Origin: Leptospira idonii
GTDB taxonomy: Bacteria; Spirochaetota; Leptospiria; Leptospirales; Leptospiraceae
Direction of reading: 5' to 3'
Length of the DNA: 64,000 nucleotides
NCBI RefSeq assembly: GCF_004770995.1
Contig: NZ_RQHW01000028.1
Span: forward strand, 201,486-265,485
A program made the position numbers and the translations under genes. The notes beneath the pieces are model-generated. The model searched no databases. It saw only the letters and a list, made by a program, of their open reading frames with translations, and had not been told where the DNA came from. Of this stretch, positions 17,881 to 25,654 are shown piece after piece (the stretch's first letter is position 1; the number at the start of each line of letters is the position of its first letter).

Positions 17881-17948
17881 TGTCGGACATCCGACATACC
17901 AAAAATTAGAAAAAACTATCTTCTGAAAATAGGTCGGACATCCGACAT
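17881..17948. promoter_or_regulatory. Twin 14-bp inverted repeats upstream of parA, candidate centromere or operator
   Basis: GTCGGACATCCGAC, an inverted repeat with arms GTCGGA/TCCGAC and spacer CA, occurs at 17882 and again at 17933. Each copy is extended on the right by AT (GTCGGACATCCGACAT), and the first also by a T on the left. Equivalent bases are 51 bp apart, close to five helical turns, so proteins bound to both would face the same side. The place, upstream of parA and before the divergent gene at 17973, fits a parS site or a ParA/ParB autoregulation operator. Confidence 0.65.
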
Positions 17949-17972
17949 TCAAAGAGGTACGTACTTGACAAA

Positions 17973-19322
17973 GTGATTAAATTTAAACAGTTTCATAGCA
18001 TGTCTGCAGGGATCGGATCCCCTTTATTTTCTAATTCTTCCGGAAGGATATGGATCGAATCCGTACTTCCTTCCGCTTGGGCCGAGTTATGTACCGGGCT
18101 CGGAGCAAGATCCGGAGTCGTTGTTTTGAAATCCGCAGACGAGGATTCCTTTTACGAAAATTCATCTTTCGGATATGGAGAAGATGGTTTCTTTTATTCC
18201 TTTTTGTCCAGAGGAGGGAAAGACTGGGAACGCCTCATGTCCTCTCCAGAGCCTGTGGTTTTCTCCGGCAGAGAATATGAAATTTTTCATTCTCAGGGAA
18301 TCGCAAAGGCGGTTCGAATTCTTTCCGGGGAAGAATCGATAGGATTTATTTTGATGGAATGGGAAGAGGAATCGGGAGGGGAAGAAGATATTTTTCTCTA
18401 CTTATTCTCGGAAAAAATCGGCAAGGAATGGCATCCTAAATCTAAAATTGCTACTGCATTTTCGGAAACAAAAACTCCTTCCGGAGGAGCTCCTCCTTTC
18501 CTTTTGCCTAGCCTTCCTCATTATCATTCCCGATTGGAATCTCTTTCGAGAGAAAAAGTAATCACAATCATCGGGCCTTCCGGGTCTGGGAAAAAAACAT
18601 TAGCGAAATGGATTCACAACCAAATCCGCCCCCAAACTCCTTTTTTGGTTTTAGGTTCTTTGCCGGAAAATTTCGGTAAATTGGAGAAGTCTTTATCCGA
18701 CTGGGGAAAGGAAGCCGGACAAGGAAGTCTTGTTTTTTTAAATTCTAAATCTCTCAGTTTAGGGCAGCAGAAAATCATCGTAGATTGGATGGGAGAAGGT
18801 TCTTTTTCCGGTCTTGTTTTTTTTCTCGATCGCCCCGAAGAGAAAGAAGAAATCCTTCCTGAATATTCCAAAATTTTACAAAAAAACCAGCTCTTACTTC
18901 CTAGTTTTGATTTCCTATCCAGGGAAGTTCTTTCTGAAATCACGGTTCAGCTTTTTCGAGATTTGGTCTTATCCCAGAATCGAAACGGATTGGAGTTGGA
19001 ACATTCTGCTTTGCAATCGATCTTAAATCGTTCTTTCCCTGGAAATTTTTCCGATCTAAAAAATCTTCTTTTGTCTGCGATCCTGACTTGCAAAGGAAAT
19101 GAGGTAGGATTGGAGGATTTGGAAGAGGAAATTTCGTCTGTAGATTTGGGCGTTCCGGATGCGGAAGATTTAGACTTGCGAAGGGGAATCCAGGCGTTAG
19201 AACGGCAGAAGATCCTACTGTCTATGCGTATCTTTTCGGGGAATCAGATCCGAATGGCAAAGGCGCTTGGAATTTCCAGAGGGTCTCTCCAATATAAAAT
19301 GAAACAACTAGGTTTACTATAA
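17973..19322 (+). CDS. Degenerate NtrC-like regulator with Fis-type helix-turn-helix
   Basis: This 449-residue protein has an N-terminal GAF-like region (about 25-150) and an AAA-type core with Walker A GPSGSGKKT (201-209). The C-terminus is a clear Fis-type helix-turn-helix (GNQIRMAKALGISRGSLQYK). The sigma-54 contact motif GAFTGA is absent and the Walker B acidic pair is replaced (SLVFLNSKS), so activation through sigma-54 is doubtful. It is divergent from parA across the twin palindromes. The start is GTG 17973 or ATG 18000; neither has a strong ribosome-binding site. Confidence 0.8.
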   Translation: MIKFKQFHSMSAGIGSPLFSNSSGRIWIESVLPSAWAELCTGLGARSGVVVLKSADEDSFYENSSFGYGEDGFFYSFLSRGGKDWERLMSSPEPVVFSGREYEIFHSQGIAKAVRILSGEESIGFILMEWEEESGGEEDIFLYLFSEKIGKEWHPKSKIATAFSETKTPSGGAPPFLLPSLPHYHSRLESLSREKVITIIGPSGSGKKTLAKWIHNQIRPQTPFLVLGSLPENFGKLEKSLSDWGKEAGQGSLVFLNSKSLSLGQQKIIVDWMGEGSFSGLVFFLDRPEEKEEILPEYSKILQKNQLLLPSFDFLSREVLSEITVQLFRDLVLSQNRNGLELEHSALQSILNRSFPGNFSDLKNLLLSAILTCKGNEVGLEDLEEEISSVDLGVPDAEDLDLRRGIQALERQKILLSMRIFSGNQIRMAKALGISRGSLQYKMKQLGLL

Positions 19323-19328
19323 TACAAT

Positions 19329-20336
19329 ATGGAAGAAACGGTTTACGAAGAAAGGAAAACCCCTGGCGGGTTTTTGGTGAAAGTTCGTCTCTCCAAAATG
19401 ACCTATGTGGTTTTTACGGATCACGGACCGGAAGTTCCTAAGGGAGCCAAAAATAATTCCATTGTTGCCATTGTCCCCAAAGTCGGTTTTTTCGGGGAAG
19501 ATTTCGATATTTCTCACTTCCATTTGGGAGAACTTTCCTTCGTCAATGTGAAGGCTGGGAAAATGGTCATTCCTTACCAGCACGGATTTTCCAACGAAAT
19601 CAAAACCATTTATTTGGGAACGGGGAGCCAAAGTGATGCTCTCCCTGTCGTGATTTATCATTATCGAAATAAAGAAGAATTGATGCGTGCTTGGGAAAGT
19701 GGAGAGCAGGTTCAGTTTTTGGTGGTGGATGAAGAAATTCCCCGATCTGATATGGTGACTTTCAAAATTCGATATCCTAGCTTGAACATTCTGGTCATCA
19801 AAAAAAGAATCAATACTTCCGCAGAATCTCAACAAGTTTCCCAAAAGGGGGGAGCGGAAGAAAAAGACAAAGGAATTGTGGATTATGATAAGGTTCGTGC
19901 CACCGATGTGGCCAAAAATCAGAACCTAAATATGTACAGTGAAAATCCTGTCTTTTTAGCAAGGATCCATTTGCGGTCCATGGAATTGGATAAAGTCAGA
20001 CAGTTGATTTTGGACTTCCATCTTTCTTCTCAAGATGTTACATTCATCCGGACTTTTTTGGATGTAATGATTCGAAATGAAAATCAAAAGCCTGAGCTGG
20101 AGACTTTCAAAGATAAGCTCATTGCAATGAACGAAGCTTTCCGTTTGGCTGTTTTGATTCTTGAATTTAAGGTAGTAGAATTCGAATCCGAGTTGGATAA
20201 AAAATTCTCACCAGAAATTTCCAATATGATTTATGCTCTTCTTGCTAAAGAACAAGAAACCGCTTCCGAAATTGAAAAAGAAATTGTTCTTTGGGAATGG
20301 AAGCTTCGCACCAGAGCTATGATGTATGGTGGCTAA
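19329..20336 (+). CDS. Conserved-looking protein of unknown function
   Basis: I do not recognise this 335-residue protein. The N-terminal 160 residues are beta-rich and soluble. A polar linker follows (about 160-200), then a helical C-terminal half rich in Glu, Leu and Lys that may form coiled coils (FKDKLIAMNEAFRLAVLILEFK). It starts 6 bp after the NtrC-like gene, so the two probably form an operon and may act together. There is no signal peptide or membrane helix. Confidence 0.8.
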   Translation: MEETVYEERKTPGGFLVKVRLSKMTYVVFTDHGPEVPKGAKNNSIVAIVPKVGFFGEDFDISHFHLGELSFVNVKAGKMVIPYQHGFSNEIKTIYLGTGSQSDALPVVIYHYRNKEELMRAWESGEQVQFLVVDEEIPRSDMVTFKIRYPSLNILVIKKRINTSAESQQVSQKGGAEEKDKGIVDYDKVRATDVAKNQNLNMYSENPVFLARIHLRSMELDKVRQLILDFHLSSQDVTFIRTFLDVMIRNENQKPELETFKDKLIAMNEAFRLAVLILEFKVVEFESELDKKFSPEISNMIYALLAKEQETASEIEKEIVLWEWKLRTRAMMYGG

Positions 20337-20369
20337 AAATCCTCGAAATTAGGCAAAAAAAGCTATCTT

Positions 20370-20381
20370 TTTCCTAGGAAA
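20370..20381. promoter_or_regulatory. 12-bp perfect palindrome TTTCCTAGGAAA, copy 1
   Basis: The palindrome lies 23 bp before the ATG at 20405. The identical 12-mer occurs again at 21962-21973, also shortly before an ORF start. Two exact copies within 1.6 kb are unlikely by chance and suggest a shared operator. Confidence 0.45.
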
Positions 20382-20404
20382 CCTCTAGTTTTGGGGTATA
20401 ACCC

Positions 20405-21271
20405 ATGATTTTCTTGGAAAAAATAAAAAAAGTGGCACGGTTTTTGCTCAATAGCTGGCTTCCTCTAGCTGTTGCTGTGGTAATTGTGTCTCCTGTTTTT
20501 TCCGTATCTGCTGATGATCTTTCGCTTCCTATTGTTATGGAAAATGAAGAATGGGTTCTTCCCATTATGCTAGTGGATGGTGTGGAGGTTGTGGTTCTTG
20601 CCGAGGAAGAAGCAACAACTTCTATGGCGTCTTTGGAAGGGAAAACAGTTCCTTCTGAAAAAGAGATTGTATCTCCCGATTCTTTCGGCTGCAAATCGTC
20701 TCCTTCCCATCTATCGAATCATTCAAATCTTTCGTTAGCTGCATGTAAAAATACTTTCGGAGAAACCGGGACACTTTCTTTTTACGGCTCCTTATTTTTC
20801 TCCAATTTGGGTAGAAACATCGGTCTCTTGGAGAAGGGCTGTCCTTCTCTACAAAATGTAGATTCCGGAAATATGTATTCTTCCATTGCAGTAAAATCGG
20901 TTGCCAAGCCAGGTCTTTTTGCTTTCCTGGGGATATGTCCCAACCCAAGCGAATTGCCTTCCAAAAGTTTATCAATGCAATGCGCAAATTGTCTGTCGAA
21001 GTCAACGACACAGAGATTTGCAAAAGACTCGATATCCTTATGGCAACGAGTAAGGACGACCTTCCTTTGGCACAGGTCAATCAACTCCTCACGGATCCAA
21101 AAAGTTTCGATCCTAGAGCCATTCCTGAGCCCTACACGCAGTATGTCCGACATTTCATCTATATGGTCAAAAGAAACGGGAAATTGCCTGCAGACATCAC
21201 CACCGGGGACAATGGCTCCTCGGAAGACAGTCTTAAGTCTAAATCTTCTGCCAATGGTGCCTCTGGCGTAA
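20405..21271 (+). CDS. Possible exported protein, overlapping the next gene
   Basis: The frame opens with a convincing signal peptide (lysine-rich start, then NSWLPLAVAVVIVSPVFSVSA) followed by an acidic segment. Codon choice looks like coding DNA up to about 20930. From there it overlaps the better-supported gene at 20935 in another frame for 336 bp, and its own residues become poor in acidic and rich in Ser/Arg, like a shadow frame. The true gene may end earlier through a lost stop or a frameshift, or this may be a spurious extension. No homology is recognised. Confidence 0.35.
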   Translation: MIFLEKIKKVARFLLNSWLPLAVAVVIVSPVFSVSADDLSLPIVMENEEWVLPIMLVDGVEVVVLAEEEATTSMASLEGKTVPSEKEIVSPDSFGCKSSPSHLSNHSNLSLAACKNTFGETGTLSFYGSLFFSNLGRNIGLLEKGCPSLQNVDSGNMYSSIAVKSVAKPGLFAFLGICPNPSELPSKSLSMQCANCLSKSTTQRFAKDSISLWQRVRTTFLWHRSINSSRIQKVSILEPFLSPTRSMSDISSIWSKETGNCLQTSPPGTMAPRKTVLSLNLLPMVPLA

Positions 21272-21369
21272 AAAAGTCACAGGTTTCCAAAAAACAAGGT
21301 TCCTCTGGAGCCAAAAAGTCCACTTCTAAAACTTCTCAAAAAACAGCTTCCAAAAAGCCCTCTAAGTAA
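20935..21369 (+). CDS. Small protein with histone-like Lys/Ser-rich tail
   Basis: This 144-residue protein has a compact helical N-terminal domain (about 1-80) and a tail from about residue 95 made almost only of Ser, Lys, Ala, Gly and Thr (SKKQGSSGAKKSTSKTSQK). Such tails occur on DNA-binding, histone H1-like bacterial proteins, so a nucleoid-associated role is possible but inferred. The start has GGGG just upstream. A small hairpin (CGGGAA/TTCCCG, 21378-21400) follows the stop. Confidence 0.72.
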   Translation: MSQPKRIAFQKFINAMRKLSVEVNDTEICKRLDILMATSKDDLPLAQVNQLLTDPKSFDPRAIPEPYTQYVRHFIYMVKRNGKLPADITTGDNGSSEDSLKSKSSANGASGVKKSQVSKKQGSSGAKKSTSKTSQKTASKKPSK

Positions 21370-21961
21370 AACCATTTCGGGAAGAACAACCTTTTTCCCG
21401 GTTTGCGTGTGCTATCTATTTAAAATTGTCTTCTAAAAGGGAATTCTTTCTAAAGTGACAAAGTTTCCTGTGCTCACTACAGGAAGAAGTTTCTGATTTT
21501 TGGCTCTCCTGAGTGCTTCTTTCGGAGCAGGCATTTTCAATCAAATTCGACTAATTTGCCTAAATTTAGGCAGATATTGGAAAACTTCTTCTGAGGTTCC
21601 TTATTTCCTCCGATCTGACCTAAAAAACTGACTATATTTGGGCAGAGATGCCGAAAATTCATCATTTCTTCAATTGACTGGTTTTGGGCGAAGCGTCTGG
21701 CCAGATATATTAATTGTCGAATCTGGGGCGGCCTTGGTTCGGCATGATCCGGATAGGGCAGACGGATTTTGGTTTGTTCTGGTTCAGAAAACGATAAATA
21801 GGCTCGTGACGGTTTCTGGGCAGGGAGGATGGAGTAGTAGTTCCTACAAAAATGGACAGGAAAAGCTCTCTTTTTTGGTCTTAAGACCACCGCCCATAGC
21901 TGGGCCTTTGTGGTAACTGCCGAGAGAAAGGCAACAGTTTTAGATCTTCGTTTTCTTCATA

Positions 21962-21973
21962 TTTCCTAGGAAA
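21962..21973. promoter_or_regulatory. 12-bp perfect palindrome TTTCCTAGGAAA, copy 2
   Basis: This copy is identical to the one at 20370-20381. It lies 14 bp before the ATG of a 49-codon ORF at 21988. Confidence 0.45.
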
Positions 21974-21987
21974 AAAAGAGTTTTTCA

Positions 21988-22137
21988 ATGAAGAAAAGCT
22001 GCTGGAACGAATTCCAAGAGTTTGAGAAGGGGAAAGCCGGAATGTGGTACCTACCCCACTCTTACGAAGGAGCCCAAACTACGTCATTTGGCAAAATAAC
22101 CTCCTTTGAGAGAGGAAACGAAGATTCTTTTTTGTAG
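21988..22137 (+). CDS. Possible 49-residue small protein
   Basis: The ORF starts MKKSCWNEFQEFEKGKAG and ends at TAG 22135-22137. An AGAG lies 7 nt before the ATG and the palindrome TTTCCTAGGAAA just before that. The sequence is polar, with one Cys and no membrane segment. Support is weak: only ORF structure and the shared upstream palindrome. No function is recognised. Confidence 0.28.
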   Translation: MKKSCWNEFQEFEKGKAGMWYLPHSYEGAQTTSFGKITSFERGNEDSFL

Positions 22138-22179
22138 AGTTTATAGCAAGGAAAAGAAACCTTAAATTCCTTTAAAAAT

Positions 22180-22196
22180 CATGACAAAATGTCATG
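22180..22196. promoter_or_regulatory. Inverted repeat CATGACA-AAA-TGTCATG upstream of zinc-ribbon gene
   Basis: A perfect 7-3-7 palindrome is followed by another half-site, ATGACA, at 22225-22230. It lies about 85 bp before the ATG at 22283. This is the form expected of a dimeric repressor site; the regulator is unknown. Confidence 0.5.
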
Positions 22197-22282
22197 TGTA
22201 TGTGGAATGCCTGGGTATGTAAAAATGACAGGTATTGGGAAAAGGCTTTACCTTGGCCTCAGGCGGTCTTTTCTTTTCAGAA

Positions 22283-22498
22283 ATGGCTGAAACGATACGA
22301 TTGCGGGTGAAATGTCACGCATGTTCTAATTTAATTGAGGGAAGCGCAAAATATGGCGCTGGGCACTATGTTCCGGAAGGAGTTTCCTTTGAATTTGTGG
22401 CCACAGGAAAGGTAGAGGGGGCGCAGGGAAGAAGGGTTAAGGCGGAAGTGACCTGCACTTGCCCAAATTGTGGAGTAAAATGCAAGTACAATGTATAA
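22283..22498 (+). CDS. Small zinc-ribbon protein
   Basis: The product is 71 residues and starts MAETIRLRVKCHACSNL. Cys pairs CHAC near the N-terminus and CPNCGVKC at the C-terminus should bind one zinc ion. The middle is a short beta-rich loop. ATG 22283 is preferred over an in-frame TTG at 22235 because the conserved-looking part starts here. It has no recognised family name. The upstream palindrome suggests regulation. Confidence 0.65.
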   Translation: MAETIRLRVKCHACSNLIEGSAKYGAGHYVPEGVSFEFVATGKVEGAQGRRVKAEVTCTCPNCGVKCKYNV

Positions 22499-22542
22499 TT
22501 GCTTATTTATAAGCTATAATATGATTCATTTGTAGCATAGTA

Positions 22543-24057
22543 ATGATTTTTTCTAGCTCAATTTTTGTACAATTTTATCTACTTGCGTTCTTTTCTTTTT
22601 GGCTGGTTCGGCTTTTGGGTGTAAATTTAGGCAATAAATGGCCTAAATTTGATTCGTCCGCTATTGAATTTTTAATCGTTTTCTTGATTATTTTTAGTCT
22701 ATTTTTTTATGGATTTTCAAGCACTTCTTTTGTTTTTCTCCTTCTATGGATCTCGATTTTTGATTTTATCTCAGGAAAGCTCATTTTTTCCCTAAAATCC
22801 CTTGCCTGGAAGCGTTTTTTACTAATTCTCTCTCTCTGCAACGGCCTGGGCATTCTTGGCTTTTTTAAGTATTATGGTTTTTTTGCTCAAAATTATGCAT
22901 TTTTTATAAATCAGCTAGGGTTCAATTCCTATCTACCGATTTTGGAAATGATTTTGCCGGTAGGAATCTCTTTTTATACCTTCCAATCCTTATCCTACGT
23001 AATTGATATCTACAGGGGAGAGATTTTACCGGAGGAAAAATACATTCACTATCTGTTGTTTTTATCTTTTTTCCCCCAATTGGTGGCGGGTCCTGTGGTA
23101 ACTGCCAGGGAATTTCTCCCCCAATTACAGTCCCTTCGCCGATTTTCAGAAATTCCTTTTGCATTCGCCCTCTTTCTTATTTTGATCGGAGCCTTCAAAA
23201 AGGCGGTTTTGGCGGATCATTTGGCAGTCCCTTCCGACTTCGCATTTGCCAATGTCCAGAATTTGGACCCTTCTTTTCTGTGGTGGGGAATGTTTTCTTA
23301 TGCAGGGCAGATCTATTGCGATTTTTCCGGTTATACTGACATTGCCCAAGGGACGGCACTTATGTTGGGATTCCGTCTTCCTGAGAATTTTCGAATGCCT
23401 TACCTCTCCCTTGGGTTTTCGGAATTTTGGACAAGGTGGCATATCTCTCTTTCTAGCTGGCTGCGTTCCTATCTCTATATCCCTTTGGGAGGGAACCGCA
23501 AAGGAAATGTTCGTACTTTAGTGAACCTGATGATCGTAATGCTTTTGGGAGGCCTTTGGCATGGGGCCAATTGGAATTTCGTATTTTGGGGAGGAGGTCA
23601 TGGACTGCTTTTGATTTTGGAAAGAGGATTTCGCAATTTGAAAGGATTTCTCGAAGATAGAAACATTTGTATAAGCGGTCGTTATGCGACTGGTTTTCTC
23701 AAAATACTGGGGATCGCCTTTACCTTTTTGGCGGTTTGTTTTCTGTGGATTTTCTTTAGAAGCCCAGATTTCCATGTTTCCCTGTGCTACCTACAGGGTC
23801 TTTTTCTCAAAAACGGAGATATTTCACTTCCTCATACTTGGTTTTTGAGTTCTTCTTGGTGTTTTTTTGCGATCGTTGTCGGACATGTTTTTGGAACAAA
23901 ATTCTTTACCGACAACTCTCGTTTAGAGGGAATTTTTTCAAATTGGGAACAATCAACTTGGAGAACAGTATTGCTTGGAGCCCTATTTTCATTGGCTCTA
24001 GTCGCAATCGTAGTTATGTCTGCGCAAAGTCGTCCTTTTGTTTATTTCGTATTTTGA
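22543..24057 (+). CDS. MBOAT-family O-acyltransferase (AlgI-like), copy 1
   Basis: This 504-residue membrane protein has about 11 helices. MBOAT landmarks are VGISFYTFQSLSYVIDIYRG, FFPQLVAGPV, the DFSGYTDIAQG loop, FWTRWHISLSSWLR, and the catalytic His in GLWHGANWNFVFWG. Relatives (AlgI, DltB, PatA) move acyl groups across or onto surface polymers. The next gene encodes an SGNH-like protein, the usual partner. A TATAAT at 22515-22520 may be its -10 box. An AAATTTAGGC/GCCTAAATTT inverted repeat lies inside its coding start (22624-22650). Confidence 0.92.
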   Translation: MIFSSSIFVQFYLLAFFSFWLVRLLGVNLGNKWPKFDSSAIEFLIVFLIIFSLFFYGFSSTSFVFLLLWISIFDFISGKLIFSLKSLAWKRFLLILSLCNGLGILGFFKYYGFFAQNYAFFINQLGFNSYLPILEMILPVGISFYTFQSLSYVIDIYRGEILPEEKYIHYLLFLSFFPQLVAGPVVTAREFLPQLQSLRRFSEIPFAFALFLILIGAFKKAVLADHLAVPSDFAFANVQNLDPSFLWWGMFSYAGQIYCDFSGYTDIAQGTALMLGFRLPENFRMPYLSLGFSEFWTRWHISLSSWLRSYLYIPLGGNRKGNVRTLVNLMIVMLLGGLWHGANWNFVFWGGGHGLLLILERGFRNLKGFLEDRNICISGRYATGFLKILGIAFTFLAVCFLWIFFRSPDFHVSLCYLQGLFLKNGDISLPHTWFLSSSWCFFAIVVGHVFGTKFFTDNSRLEGIFSNWEQSTWRTVLLGALFSLALVAIVVMSAQSRPFVYFVF

Positions 24058-24070
24058 TGAGACCCGAGCG

Positions 24071-25618
24071 ATGAAAAAAATCTTACTTCTTTCCTCCTTT
24101 CTCTTCTTCTTGTTCGGACTCGATTGGGCTTTATTTCGCAAAGGTCAATTTTTGCTTCCGAACGAATCCCCTTGGAACACGAATCATTTTTTTAATTTTT
24201 TATATGAATACAAGAGAGTTGCTGCGGAGAAAAAAACAAAACCTAGAATTCTTATTTTGGGCAGTTCCATCGCTTATTATTCTTTCGATGCCTCTCTTCT
24301 TTCTCAGGAATTGAAAAAGAATACCGGGAAAGACTTCGAAGTCGTTTATTTAGCGTATGCAGGGAACAGCCCCTTATACGTCTATTTACTCTTGGATTGG
24401 CTGTTTCCTCTTGAACCGGATCTAGTCGTTTATCCGGTGAATTTCATAGATTTTCGCCTTCACCGAACTTATGTTATGTTTCCTGGGGGCTCGAATGAAA
24501 CCGTTTCCGAAGAGGCTTTGGTGCAAGATGCACTTAGTTTCGAAGAAGCCCCTCAATCCTTATGGGTCTTTCCTTGGGAGACTTTGGGAGAAGCAGGCAG
24601 TTCCATGAAATGGGAAACCAAAGCTACTTATTTGGCTTCCGGTATTTTCGGATTCCACAGGTATAAAGATATTTGGCTCACGAATCCTACCAATCTCTAC
24701 CAACATCGTTTCGGAAGAAACACTAGTTATCATGCTTATGCGGGAACTCCCATTCCAGAGGGCATCAATTCATTAGGCTGGACGGGTAAAAGATTTTCCT
24801 TTTTACCTTTGGCAAAAATGCAAAAAGGTAAGGAAGGTTTTTGGATCGAAGTGACTCCTTTTCTTCTTGCGGAAGGATTAAAATCGAATCCTCCGGGGGA
24901 AGTGAGTCTTTCTTTCTCAAACGCTTCCGGTAAAACTCAAAAAATTTCCCTGCAGAAACCCGGATGGAAGAAAGTAGAATTGGATGAAAGTTTTTTCCAT
25001 CCTTTGTTGCCTATCACTGCGGAACTTTCTCATGTGTGGTATGCAAATCAGGCGGAAGGCGCGTATCTGGATTATCATTATGATCCGATGGGAGTGAGGC
25101 TGCAGCAGACTTTCGGTTTGGAGCATCCTAAGGAAAACGGGCAGTACATCAGAGAACCTAGAACGGAAGATTTTCGTTACCTGCAAATGACGGATGCCGA
25201 ATACGAAAGGTACTTTTACTTTCGGCTTTTGGAAGGTTTGGAGGTTCGCCCGGGCATAGGTTATTTGGTCGCATTGGAAAAGGCGAAAAAGAGAATCGCA
25301 AAGGAAAAATTTCGACCTCTCTTCCATTTGAACTATCTGAAAAAAATTGCCGATCGTTTCCGGGATTCGAAAATCCCTCTTCTCATCATCAATAATCCGG
25401 AAAATCCCATCTCTCTCGGATGGTACGAATCCTCTCCATGGTACAAAGATTATTTGGCTTATTTAAAATCTTTGGAATCCGGCAATGTACATGTCTCCGA
25501 TCATCGTAGGGATCTCCCTATGCAGGGTTTTTCCGACTTCCATCATTTTACTTACTTAGGAATGGAACAAATGAATCCGATTTATGCTATAGGAATTGGA
25601 AATCTCTTTTCGAAATAG
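24071..25618 (+). CDS. SGNH-like exported partner of the MBOAT acyltransferase
   Basis: This 515-residue protein has an N-terminal signal anchor (KKILLLSSFLFFLFGLDWALF) and an SGNH-type nucleophile block, PRILILGSSIAYYSFDASLL, with Ser in GSS. Near the C-terminus, FSDFHHFTYLGM supplies the Asp-His pair. It resembles Leptospira proteins of the DUF1574 type and parallels AlgJ/AlgX or DltD beside their MBOAT partners. ATG 24071 is preferred because the upstream in-frame start lies inside the MBOAT gene. The likely role is periplasmic transfer or removal of acyl groups on a glycan. Confidence 0.82.
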   Translation: MKKILLLSSFLFFLFGLDWALFRKGQFLLPNESPWNTNHFFNFLYEYKRVAAEKKTKPRILILGSSIAYYSFDASLLSQELKKNTGKDFEVVYLAYAGNSPLYVYLLLDWLFPLEPDLVVYPVNFIDFRLHRTYVMFPGGSNETVSEEALVQDALSFEEAPQSLWVFPWETLGEAGSSMKWETKATYLASGIFGFHRYKDIWLTNPTNLYQHRFGRNTSYHAYAGTPIPEGINSLGWTGKRFSFLPLAKMQKGKEGFWIEVTPFLLAEGLKSNPPGEVSLSFSNASGKTQKISLQKPGWKKVELDESFFHPLLPITAELSHVWYANQAEGAYLDYHYDPMGVRLQQTFGLEHPKENGQYIREPRTEDFRYLQMTDAEYERYFYFRLLEGLEVRPGIGYLVALEKAKKRIAKEKFRPLFHLNYLKKIADRFRDSKIPLLIINNPENPISLGWYESSPWYKDYLAYLKSLESGNVHVSDHRRDLPMQGFSDFHHFTYLGMEQMNPIYAIGIGNLFSK

Positions 25619-25654
25619 AGTAAATTTCAGACCTTACATTTGATAAGGAAATTT

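Larger units (their letters stand above)
21370..22282. other. About 900 bp without a confident gene
   Basis: No ORF here is convincing except a 49-codon candidate at 21988. The stretch contains a hairpin after the preceding gene (21378-21400), a 14-bp palindrome GCCTAAATTTAGGC (21558-21571), a hairpin cluster at 21877-21933 (GGTCTTAAGACC; CCAC..GCCCA-TAGC-TGGGC..GTGG; TGCC..GGCA), TTTCCTAGGAAA (21962-21973) and CATGACA-AAA-TGTCATG (22180-22196). It could hold a structured RNA or the remains of a decayed gene. It matches no RNA family I can recognise by eye. Confidence 0.6.

Noticed and set aside
17965..17993. TTGACA as a -35 box for the NtrC-like gene
   Set aside because: No acceptable -10 sequence at 16-18 bp.
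21537..21890. Minus-strand 117-codon ORF in the 900-bp gap
   Set aside because: No ribosome-binding site, no recognisable domain, odd composition; it may be a remnant but cannot be supported as a gene.
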